A program made the translations under genes and the position numbers. From NCBI GenBank assembly GCA_034437515.1, contig DAOTTX010000205.1:1-8091 (forward strand): a stretch of DNA of 8,091 nt. The letters run 5' to 3'. Shown in pieces: positions 1 through 5,425 of the stretch. Every line of letters starts with the position of its first letter. The stretch's first letter is position 1. The stretch is from DAOTTX01 sp034437515 (GTDB lineage Bacteria; Chloroflexota; Anaerolineae; Aggregatilineales; Phototrophicaceae). The notes under the pieces were generated by a model. That model was not told the origin of the DNA. It did no database searches and worked only from the letters and a program-made list of their open reading frames with translations.

Positions 1-4
1 CCGA

Positions 5-90
5 CCCCTTCTCCCCAACGCTTCGCTGGGAGAAGGGGAGAAAATCGTTCTCAAGTCCCTCTCCCTGGGGAGAGGGAAACAGGGTGAGGG
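5..90. repeat. Intergenic hairpin repeat (REP-like), copy 1
   Basis: Two strong hairpins lie side by side. The first has an 11-bp perfect stem, CCCCTTCTCCC at 5-15 pairing with GGGAGAAGGGG at 28-38, around a 12-base loop. The second has an 8-bp stem, CCCTCTCC at 57-64 pairing with GGAGAGGG at 69-76, with a CTGG loop, and is followed by GGGTGAGGG at 82-90. The GGAGAGGG and GGGTGAGG modules recur at 2472-2507, so this is a dispersed family and not one terminator. Neither stem is followed by a T tract on the plus strand. It may act as a transcript end or mRNA stabiliser for a gene left of the window, but that is inference. Confidence 0.7.
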
Positions 91-221
91 CTTTTCAAAC
101 AGCTTCTTAGCCTTCATCCCTCACACTCGCGCCCTTTCTACACCGGACGGCGATATTGCCATCAGCGAGGCTGTGGTGGGCGGAACGCCGCTCAACTGCG
201 CCTGTGCGCGGCACTATATAG
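91..221. other. Intergenic stretch without a supported gene
   Basis: This stretch separates the hairpin repeat from the promoter of the first peptidase gene. No reading frame here combines a start, a ribosome binding site and protein-like composition on either strand. The minus-strand frame that crosses it runs into the peptidase gene and resembles nothing known. I see no tRNA-like fold or riboswitch-like element. Confidence 0.5.
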
Positions 222-250
222 GTGGCAGGTTGCCGATCTGTTGGTACAAT
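222..250 (+). promoter_or_regulatory. Candidate sigma-70-type promoter for the M42 pair
   Basis: A -35-like GTGGCA (222-227, four of six consensus positions) is separated by 17 bases from a -10-like TACAAT (245-250, five of six). The transcript would start near 257, giving a leader of about 30 bases that contains the AGGAGA ribosome site. It is placed correctly for the peptidase gene starting at 286. The call is by consensus only; a TATATA at 215-220 is an alternative -10. Confidence 0.45.
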
Positions 251-272
251 GAAGAAAATTACAGCATTCGAC

Positions 273-288
273 AGGAGAAAATTATTTG
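273..288 (+). promoter_or_regulatory. Ribosome binding site fixing a TTG start
   Basis: AGGAGA at 273-278 lies seven bases before TTG at 286-288. This decides the start of the first M42 gene. The first in-frame ATG lies beyond codon 60, just before the HMD metal site, and would remove most of the N-terminal catalytic lobe. Confidence 0.8.
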
Positions 289-1371
289 TTCGATCTGAAA
301 GCACATCTCAAATCCCTGGTCGAAGCGCACGCGCCCTCCGGCTACGAAGGGCCAGTCCGTGAGATTATCCACGAGGCGTGGCAGGGCATCGTCGATGAGA
401 CCGAGCAGGACGGCCTGGGCAGCTTGATCGGGGTTAAACGCGCCACCGATCCGGTCGAACCGGCACGGAAGATCATGCTTGCCGCCCACATGGACGAAAT
501 CGGCATGATGGTGCGCGATGTGGTGGACGGCTTCGTCTATGTGCATCGCATCAGCGGCGTGGACAACCGTGTCATGCTGTCGCAGACCGTCATGGTACAC
601 GGCAAGCGTCCGCTGCCGGGGGTGGTCGCGGCGGTGCCACCGCATCTGCTCAGCGCGGATGCCCGCAAGAAGTATCCTAAGTTCGACGAGTTGATTATCG
701 ACGTCGGCTTGCCGCCGGAAGAAGTACATGAGCTGGTCAGCATCGGTGACCTGATTACCGTCGATGTGCCGCTGCTGGAACTGCAAGGCAAGCGCCTCGC
801 GGCGAAGGCGATGGACGACCGCGCCTGTGTCGCGGCGGTGACCTCGTGCCTGCACTATCTACAAACCATGCGCCACCACTGGGACGTCTACGCGGCGGCG
901 ACCGTGCAGGAAGAAACCGGCTTACACGGCGCGAAGACCGCCGCCTATCACATCCAGCCCGATGTCGCCATCGCGCTCGACGTCACCTTCGCCGACCAGC
1001 CCGGCGTCAGCACCGACGATGCCAGCAGCCTCAACGGGGGGCCATCGGTCGGCATCGGCCCCAACTTCCACGAGAAGCTGCGTGAACAACTGCTCAAGAC
1101 GGCGAAACGCCACGAGATCAAAACCCAGGACGATCCGCTGCCCGGCCCCAGCGGCACCGATGCCTGGGCGATCCAGGTTTCCCGCGAGGGGGTACCCACG
1201 CTGCTGCTGAGCATCCCGCTGCGTAACATGCATTCGCCGGTCGAAACACTCGACATGGACGACATCGACCGTACCGGTCGTCTGCTGGCGTTGTTCATCA
1301 GCGAACTGGACGCCGACTTCATGCAGACCATCGACTGGAACGACCGTCAGGTCGAAGTGAAGGGGATATAA
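286..1371 (+). CDS. M42 family metallo-aminopeptidase (paralogue 1)
   Basis: A 361-residue cytoplasmic dimetal aminopeptidase of family M42 (clan MH; TET/CelM/FrvX-like), predicted to release N-terminal residues from peptides. The metal and catalytic residues are visible: H68 and D70 in AAHMDEIG, D177 in AMDDR, the VQEE pair with catalytic E209 and ligand E210, D232 in ALDVT, and H316 in NMHSP. A GTDA motif sits near residue 290. The inserted dimerisation domain spans roughly residues 76-165 and has the usual VPPHLL stretch. Length is typical of the family, and no signal peptide or membrane segment is seen. It starts at TTG with AGGAGA seven bases upstream. The stop lies one base before the next M42 gene, so the two should be co-transcribed and translationally coupled. 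TET-like dodecamer assembly is family knowledge; the substrate is unknown. Confidence 0.93.
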   Translation: MFDLKAHLKSLVEAHAPSGYEGPVREIIHEAWQGIVDETEQDGLGSLIGVKRATDPVEPARKIMLAAHMDEIGMMVRDVVDGFVYVHRISGVDNRVMLSQTVMVHGKRPLPGVVAAVPPHLLSADARKKYPKFDELIIDVGLPPEEVHELVSIGDLITVDVPLLELQGKRLAAKAMDDRACVAAVTSCLHYLQTMRHHWDVYAAATVQEETGLHGAKTAAYHIQPDVAIALDVTFADQPGVSTDDASSLNGGPSVGIGPNFHEKLREQLLKTAKRHEIKTQDDPLPGPSGTDAWAIQVSREGVPTLLLSIPLRNMHSPVETLDMDDIDRTGRLLALFISELDADFMQTIDWNDRQVEVKGI

Positions 1372-1372
1372 C

Positions 1373-2416
1373 ATGATCCTGAAAGAACTTTCCGAAGCGG
1401 TCGGCATTTCCGGCAAAGAAGAGGCCGTGCGCGATTTGATCCTCGACGCGATCACCGGGCACGCCGACGAGATCAAGATCGACCCGATGGGCAGCATATT
1501 GGCGGTCAAGAAAGGCACCGGCGAGAACCTGCCGCGTGTGATGCTCGCCGCGCACATGGACGAGATCGGCTTTATGGTCACCGGCTTCGATAGCAACGGC
1601 CTGATCCGTTTTACCAACATCGGCGGGATTGACGACCGCATCCTGCCGGGTTTGCGCGTCAAAATCGGTGACGACATGACCCCTGGTGTGATCATCTGGA
1701 CGCCCATCCACCAGAACCGTGAGCAGAACGTCAAGAAGATCGACAGCCTGCGCATCGACATCGGCGTGACGAGTAAAGACGCCGCCAGCGGCAAAATCAA
1801 GCACGGGGAGCGCATCGCGTTTGATAGTCACTTCGCCGAGATCGGTGAAACGATGCTGCGTGGCAAAGCCTTCGATGATCGTGTGGGCTGTTCGCTGCTG
1901 GTCGATATTTTGCAGGGCGGCCCGTACCCGGTCGATGTGCTGGCAGCGTTCACCGTACAGGAGGAAGTCGGTCTACGTGGGGCGCGGGTGGCGGCGCAGC
2001 GCCTTAAACCAGATGTGGCGTTCGTGCTGGAAGGCACCACCGCGCACGACCTGCCCAACCCCACCGCCGACCCCGATGACGAGGACGAGGTGAACCCGAC
2101 GACGAAGGTCGGGCACGGCCCCGCGCTCACGGTGATGGATCGCAGCATGATTACCGACCCGCGCCTGCTCAAGTTCTTGCGCGGCACCGCCGATGCTGAG
2201 GACATCCCGTACCAACTCAAGACGCAACTCGGCGGCGGCACCGATGCGGGAGCCATCCACATCAGCGAGAGCGGCATCCCGGCGGCGGTGATCTCCGTAC
2301 CCTGTCGTTACATCCACAGCCCGGCGGCGCTGATGAGCAAAACGGACTACGACGACATGCTCAAGCTGGTGCAGGCCGCGCTGCACAACATCACGTTTGA
2401 CACGCTGGCACGTTGA
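1373..2416 (+). CDS. M42 family metallo-aminopeptidase (paralogue 2)
   Basis: A 347-residue M42 peptidase, second in the pair. The start is ATG with an AAGGGG ribosome site (1360-1365) inside the end of the upstream gene, and the intergenic gap is one base. Metal and catalytic residues are H61 and D63 (AAHMDEIG), D168 (AFDDR), E197/E198 (VQEE), E220 (LEGTTAHD) and H315 (RYIHSP). The dimerisation domain spans about residues 70-160, and a GGGTDAG motif lies at 287-293. E220 occupies the position where the two neighbouring paralogues carry Asp. An acidic, Pro-rich loop follows at about 226-240 (DPDDEDE). The short N terminus and the GISGKEE opening resemble FrvX/YhfE-type members of COG1363. It is cytoplasmic with no export signal. 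Together with paralogue 1 it may form homo- or hetero-oligomeric TET particles; that is inference. Confidence 0.93.
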   Translation: MILKELSEAVGISGKEEAVRDLILDAITGHADEIKIDPMGSILAVKKGTGENLPRVMLAAHMDEIGFMVTGFDSNGLIRFTNIGGIDDRILPGLRVKIGDDMTPGVIIWTPIHQNREQNVKKIDSLRIDIGVTSKDAASGKIKHGERIAFDSHFAEIGETMLRGKAFDDRVGCSLLVDILQGGPYPVDVLAAFTVQEEVGLRGARVAAQRLKPDVAFVLEGTTAHDLPNPTADPDDEDEVNPTTKVGHGPALTVMDRSMITDPRLLKFLRGTADAEDIPYQLKTQLGGGTDAGAIHISESGIPAAVISVPCRYIHSPAALMSKTDYDDMLKLVQAALHNITFDTLAR

Positions 2417-2419
2417 TTT

Positions 2420-2510
2420 TTCCTCGCCCCTTGCCCAATCTTGCGATTGGCCTTTCCCTTCGCCATTTGATGGAGAGGGGAGTCTCGCACAGCGAGGTGG
2501 GGTGAGGTTG
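2420..2510. repeat. Intergenic hairpin repeat (REP-like), copy 2
   Basis: This fills most of the 119-base gap between the second M42 gene and the secreted-protein gene. It contains CCAATC/GATTGG (2435-2440 with 2445-2450, TTGC loop) and CTCGC/GCGAG (2484-2488 with 2492-2496). It shares GGAGAGGG (2472-2479) and GGGTGAGG (2500-2507) with the repeat at the left end of the window, in the same orientation but spaced further apart. It may end or attenuate transcription of the M42 pair; there is no classical stem plus T-run terminator here. Confidence 0.6.
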
Positions 2511-2535
2511 CCTGTAAAGTAAGTTTGAGGACACC

Positions 2536-3024
2536 ATGCGCCATTTACTGTTAGTTTGTACCCTGCTGCTCCTATCACTACCAGCAGCCGCACAGGACAC
2601 CGACACCGACGACTTCACCACCAACGTGACTAAAGCCGTGCAGTTCATCCCCGGCATGGATGAGGACGTTACCGTTCGTCTGGAAACACTGCTGCTAGAC
2701 GACGACGAAACCGATGTGCTCAGCGTGGTCTACCTGACTCGCGAGGTTGATCCGTTCGGCTACCGGGCGGAAACGCTCGACGTGTTCCGGGCGGTGGCGG
2801 CGACGATAGCCGCCGCCGAGGACGCCCCGCCGGTTGATCTGGTCACGCTGCTACCCTCCGTCGAGATCGACGGTGACGCCAGCGAGATCGAACTGGTGAT
2901 CGCGCAAGCCGACGACGTGACCGCCCTCGCCGCCGGGGAGATCACCCGCACGACCTTCCTCAGTGCGCTGGAAATCAGCGCCGGGGAACACCAACTGCAA
3001 CCGACCGAATCACCGGAGTTTTAA
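2536..3024 (+). CDS. Small acidic secreted protein, function unknown
   Basis: A 162-residue protein I do not recognise. Residues 1-19 look like a Sec signal peptide: one Arg and one His, a Leu-rich core, then LPAAA with probable cleavage before Q20. The Cys at position 8 lies inside the hydrophobic core and is not a lipobox, so a lipoprotein is unlikely. The mature part (about 142 residues) is strongly acidic, with clusters such as DTDTDD and LDDDETD, has no Cys, and has no second membrane segment. It looks like a soluble extracytoplasmic alpha/beta domain, with VLSVVYLTREVDPFGYRAE as its most distinctive stretch. The start is ATG with GAGG five bases upstream. The stop is two bases before the methyltransferase start, so the genes form one transcription unit, although the products act in different compartments. 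Confidence 0.8.
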   Translation: MRHLLLVCTLLLLSLPAAAQDTDTDDFTTNVTKAVQFIPGMDEDVTVRLETLLLDDDETDVLSVVYLTREVDPFGYRAETLDVFRAVAATIAAAEDAPPVDLVTLLPSVEIDGDASEIELVIAQADDVTALAAGEITRTTFLSALEISAGEHQLQPTESPEF

Positions 3025-3026
3025 GC

Positions 3027-3695
3027 ATGGCAGACGAGAACAACACCCGCGAACAGGTCAGTAAGTTGATCCGCGAGGCGTGGAACGATGACAACCCCGC
3101 TGGCTGGTTCGAGCCGCTTTACGCCCGTGCCGCCGAGGGGCAGATGAAAGTGCCCTGGGCGTTTATGGCACCAAACCCCGACCTCACCACCTGGTTGGAT
3201 GCCAACCAAACACAGGGGGACGGTCAACGGGCGTTGGTGATCGGTTGTGGGCTGGGGGACGACGCCGAAGCCCTCGCCGGGCGTGGCTTTGACGTGACCG
3301 CGTTCGACGTCTCCGAAACGGCGATCAACTGGGCGCGGCAGCGGTTCCCTGATACAAACGTGGACTATCAAGCCGCTGACCTGCTCAACCCACCGCAAGC
3401 CTGGAGCGGCGCGTTCGACTTTGTGCTGGAAATCCGCACGATTCAGGCGCTACCGCACCCCCTCGCCGCTGAGGTGATCGCGCAGATCGCCGGGTTCGTC
3501 GCACCGGGTGGTCGCGTGCTGGTGATGTGCCGCGCCCGTGATCCCGAAGCGCCTAAAGAGGGCATCCCCTGGGCGCTTTCCCGCCGGGAATTGGCGGCGT
3601 TCACAGCCAACGGCCTGCAAGAAGTCGCTTTCGACGAGCGCAAAGACGACGACCGCCACCAGATTCAAGCGGTCTATCGTCGTCCGGTGCAGTAG
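3027..3695 (+). CDS. Class I SAM-dependent methyltransferase (TPMT-like)
   Basis: A 222-residue cytoplasmic methyltransferase of the Rossmann class I fold. SAM-binding motif I is ALVIGCGLGDDAEALA at about residues 69-84, the acidic residue ending strand beta-2 is D94 in TAFDVS, motif III is the AADLL stretch at 116-120, and APGGRVLV at 159-166 is the usual turn before strand beta-5. The N-terminal Trp-rich segment (GWFEPLY, then VPW at 42-44) before motif I and the short C terminus resemble the thiopurine/halide methyltransferase-like group (TPMT, PF05724), which acts on small nucleophiles such as thiols or halides. The real acceptor cannot be read from sequence. The start is ATG with GGAG eight bases upstream. 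It is sandwiched with 2-base gaps between the secreted-protein gene and the broken acetyltransferase gene. Confidence 0.88.
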   Translation: MADENNTREQVSKLIREAWNDDNPAGWFEPLYARAAEGQMKVPWAFMAPNPDLTTWLDANQTQGDGQRALVIGCGLGDDAEALAGRGFDVTAFDVSETAINWARQRFPDTNVDYQAADLLNPPQAWSGAFDFVLEIRTIQALPHPLAAEVIAQIAGFVAPGGRVLVMCRARDPEAPKEGIPWALSRRELAAFTANGLQEVAFDERKDDDRHQIQAVYRRPVQ

Positions 3696-3783
3696 TCATG
3701 TGGGCGATGCGATCCTTCCGTGCAAGTGACCAGCGCCGGGTGCAGGCGCTCATCAACGCGGGTCTAGCGGGGCGGTTCGGCAC

Positions 3784-3788
3784 ACTGG
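3784..3788. repeat. Left target-site duplication ACTGG
   Basis: ACTGG immediately precedes the left inverted end. The identical ACTGG lies immediately after the right end. Removing one copy with the element restores the acetyltransferase frame. Confidence 0.85.
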
Positions 3789-3889
3789 TAGGACTTTCGC
3801 TTGAGAATCTCAGGACGGTTCAGAAAAGCTCAAATCTCTGATTTTTGAACCGTTAAAACCCTTTGTGAATATCCTGAGCGAAAGTCCTA
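3789..3889. mobile_element. 101-bp MITE-like element with 13-bp inverted ends
   Basis: The ends are perfect inverted repeats: TAGGACTTTCGCT at 3789-3801 and its complement at 3877-3889. ACTGG flanks both sides (3784-3788 and 3890-3894) as a 5-bp target duplication. Inside are further nested inverted repeats: CTCAGGA/TCCTGAG (3809-3815 with 3872-3878), ACGGTTCA/TGAACCGT (3815-3822 with 3846-3853) and AAATC/GATTT (3832-3836 with 3840-3844). There is no coding capacity, so mobilisation would need a transposase supplied in trans by a full-length element with matching ends elsewhere in the genome. It is AT-richer than the gene it interrupts. I do not assign an IS family. Confidence 0.9.
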
Positions 3890-3894
3890 ACTGG
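3890..3894. repeat. Right target-site duplication ACTGG
   Basis: Second copy of the 5-bp duplication, directly after the right inverted end and before the resumed acetyltransferase reading frame. Confidence 0.85.
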
Positions 3895-4308
3895 ATGAAA
3901 GCGCCAACCCGGACATCCGCGACATCCAGGCGCACTACGTCAATCAAGATGCGGTGTTTCTGGTGGTCGAAGATGACGACGGAACAATCATCGGCTGTGG
4001 TGCGTTGATCCACGAAAACGGCAGCGATGAAGTCGCCTGGATCGTGCGTGTGTCCGTTGCGAAATCACAGCAAGGGCGCGGACTGGGCCAGGCGATCAGC
4101 CAGCGGTTGATCGACGCGGCGCGTGAGAAAGGCTATCAGCGGGTGCTGGTGGAAACCAACGCCGATTGGACGAGCGCCCTGCGTCTGTATCAGACCTGCG
4201 GCTTCGAAGAATACGACCGCACGGTCAATGCGCCCTATGGCTTCACCGAAGTGCACATGCGCCTGGATTTGTGATGACCCTCCCGCCCTGACGTGCATCG
4301 TCTTGTTG

Positions 4309-4372
4309 CCTCCCGCGTAGCGTGCGATGTAGTCGCATAGCGGATTGGGGGAGGTGGCGCGACATCGTCGCG
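4309..4372. repeat. Composite hairpin cluster between acetyltransferase and third M42 gene
   Basis: An outer stem, CCTCCC (4309-4314) with GGGAGG (4349-4354), encloses an inner hairpin, TGCGA (4323-4327) with TCGCA (4333-4337), itself flanked by direct TAGCG repeats (4318-4322 and 4338-4342). A second hairpin follows: CGCGAC (4358-4363), loop ATC, GTCGCG (4367-4372). No T tract follows, so a simple rho-independent terminator is not supported. It looks like another intergenic palindromic repeat type, distinct from the GGGTGAGG family. It could insulate the third M42 gene from the upstream unit. Confidence 0.55.
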
Positions 4373-4381
4373 GCGGAGGGG

Positions 4382-4412
4382 GTGACTAAAAACCAAAACT
4401 AAAAACGATAAA
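4382..4412 (+). promoter_or_regulatory. Weak candidate promoter for the third M42 gene
   Basis: GTGACT (4382-4387) and GATAAA (4407-4412) each match four of six sigma-70 consensus positions, but the 19-base spacing is longer than ideal. They lie in the A-rich segment just after the hairpin cluster and about 30 bases before the start codon, where a promoter is expected. Confidence 0.28.
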
Positions 4413-4431
4413 CCGAGTACGATCAACTCAT

Positions 4432-4447
4432 AAAGGAGACCATTTTG
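4432..4447 (+). promoter_or_regulatory. Ribosome binding site fixing a TTG start
   Basis: AAAGGAGA at 4432-4439 is a near-ideal Shine-Dalgarno. Its final G of GGAG is six bases before TTG at 4445-4447. The first in-frame ATG is at codon 44, which would delete the N-terminal lobe, so TTG is the real start. Confidence 0.8.
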
Positions 4448-5422
4448 AACGAACTGATTAAAAAACTCACTGAAGCCTGGGGACCCTCTGGCTACGAGCA
4501 TCACATCCGTGAGATCATCCGTGAGGAAGTGCAAGACCTCGCCGACGAGATCACCATCGACGGCCTGGGCAACATGATCTGCCGGGTCGGTGATGGCGAC
4601 AAGAAAATTATGATCGCCGCGCACATGGACGAGATCGGCCTGATGGCGACCTTCCGAGAGAAGAAAAGCGGCTACCTGCGCTTCTCACAGATCGGCGGCC
4701 TGCGCAAGGACACACTACACGGCAACCGCGTCCGCTTTGAGGACGGCACCACCGGCGTGATCGGCGTGCATTCAGGCGGCGGTGATAAGCTCGATGATTT
4801 TTACGTCGATGTCGATGACGGCAACGGCGGCACGACCGTCGAGGAAGGCAGCCCGGCGGGGTTCTGGCGGCAGTTTGAGAAGCGCGGTCACCGGCTGGTC
4901 GCCAAATCGATGGATGATCGTATCGGCTGTGTGGTCGCCATCGAAGCCATGCGCAAGCTCAACAAACAAACACCCAACACCGTCTACTTTGTGTTCACCG
5001 TACAGGAAGAAGTCGGTTTGCGCGGCGCACGGACGGCAGGCTTCGGCGTTGACCCGCACGTCGCCATCGCGCTCGACGTGACCAACACCGGCGATATGGC
5101 ACACGGCCCCAAAATGGCGGTCAAGCTGGGTGAAGGCGCGGCGATCAAAATCCACGACCCCGGCCTGGTGGTGCCGCCAGCCGTGCGTCAGTGGATGATT
5201 GACCGGGCCGAGGCCGACGGCATCCCCTACCAGCGGGAACTGCTCGCTGGCGGGACGACCGACGCCGCCGCCGTACAGACCGCGCGTGCGGGTGTGCCGA
5301 GCGGCTGTATCTCGATCCCGTGCCGGTACGTGCATACCACCAGCGAAACGGTCGATTCTCGTGATGTGCGAGCCTGTATCGACCTGTTGACCGGGTTGGT
5401 CAGCAACGAGGTGCCGTTCTAA
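4445..5422 (+). CDS. M42 family metallo-aminopeptidase (paralogue 3)
   Basis: A 325-residue cytoplasmic M42 peptidase, shorter than its two neighbours (361 and 347). Metal and catalytic residues are intact: H60 and D62 (AAHMDEIG), D157 (SMDDR), E188/E189 (VQEE), D211 (ALDVT) and H297 (RYVHT). A GGTTDA motif lies at 269-274. The opening GPSGYEHHIREII resembles paralogue 1 more than paralogue 2. The shortfall is mainly in the dimerisation domain: the PPHL-type segment is replaced by a Gly-rich VHSGGGDKLDDFYVDVDDGNGG region (about 108-129), and the later loop before the HGPKM strand is also short. The usual HSP after the last strand is HTT here. It probably has its own promoter, because a hairpin cluster separates it from the upstream genes. 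It ends three bases from the convergent surface-protein gene. The substrate is unknown. Confidence 0.92.
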   Translation: MNELIKKLTEAWGPSGYEHHIREIIREEVQDLADEITIDGLGNMICRVGDGDKKIMIAAHMDEIGLMATFREKKSGYLRFSQIGGLRKDTLHGNRVRFEDGTTGVIGVHSGGGDKLDDFYVDVDDGNGGTTVEEGSPAGFWRQFEKRGHRLVAKSMDDRIGCVVAIEAMRKLNKQTPNTVYFVFTVQEEVGLRGARTAGFGVDPHVAIALDVTNTGDMAHGPKMAVKLGEGAAIKIHDPGLVVPPAVRQWMIDRAEADGIPYQRELLAGGTTDAAAVQTARAGVPSGCISIPCRYVHTTSETVDSRDVRACIDLLTGLVSNEVPF

Positions 5423-5425
5423 ACG

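Larger units (their letters stand above)
3698..4274 (+). pseudogene. GNAT N-acetyltransferase disrupted by a MITE-like insertion
   Basis: The gene starts at ATG 3698, two bases after the methyltransferase stop, and reads normally to 3788. The 101-bp element then intervenes and the frame hits TGA at 3839-3841, giving a 47-residue stub. Skipping the element and one copy of the 5-bp duplication (106 bases) rejoins the frame at 3895. The result is a continuous 156-residue protein with the breakpoint between L30 and D31. It has a complete GNAT fold: the strand VFLVVEDDDGTIIGCGALI, the acetyl-CoA pyrophosphate motif QQGRGLG at 89-95, and the C-terminal ALRLYQTCGF. The downstream piece could be re-initiated at GTG 3954 (106 residues) and would keep acetyl-CoA motif A but lose the first strand and helices, so it is probably inactive. 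There is no further decay, which implies a recent insertion. The original substrate is unknown. Confidence 0.9.

Noticed and set aside
1..90. CRISPR-like reading of the hairpin repeats
   Set aside because: There are no regularly spaced identical repeats with unique spacers, only two different hairpins, and no cas gene in the window.
107..304. 65-codon minus-strand frame upstream of the first M42 gene
   Set aside because: It overlaps the likely promoter, ribosome site and start of the M42 gene and lacks similarity to any family I know.
259..855. Long minus-strand frame opposite the first M42 gene
   Set aside because: It is antisense to a clear M42 gene, is rich in Arg/His/Asp as expected for a complement-strand shadow in GC-rich DNA, and has no recognisable domain.
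922..1831. Overlapping minus-strand frames across the M42 pair
   Set aside because: They span the junction of two well-supported plus-strand genes, have no family resemblance, and reflect low stop-codon frequency at high GC.
2414..2425. T run after the second M42 stop as a rho-independent terminator
   Set aside because: The T5 run directly follows the stop codon with no GC-rich stem before it; the hairpins lie downstream of it.
286..5422. Cellulase/endoglucanase function for the M42 genes
   Set aside because: Family M42 members are sometimes labelled glucanase (CelM), but the dimetal ligands and catalytic Glu seen here are those of an aminopeptidase.
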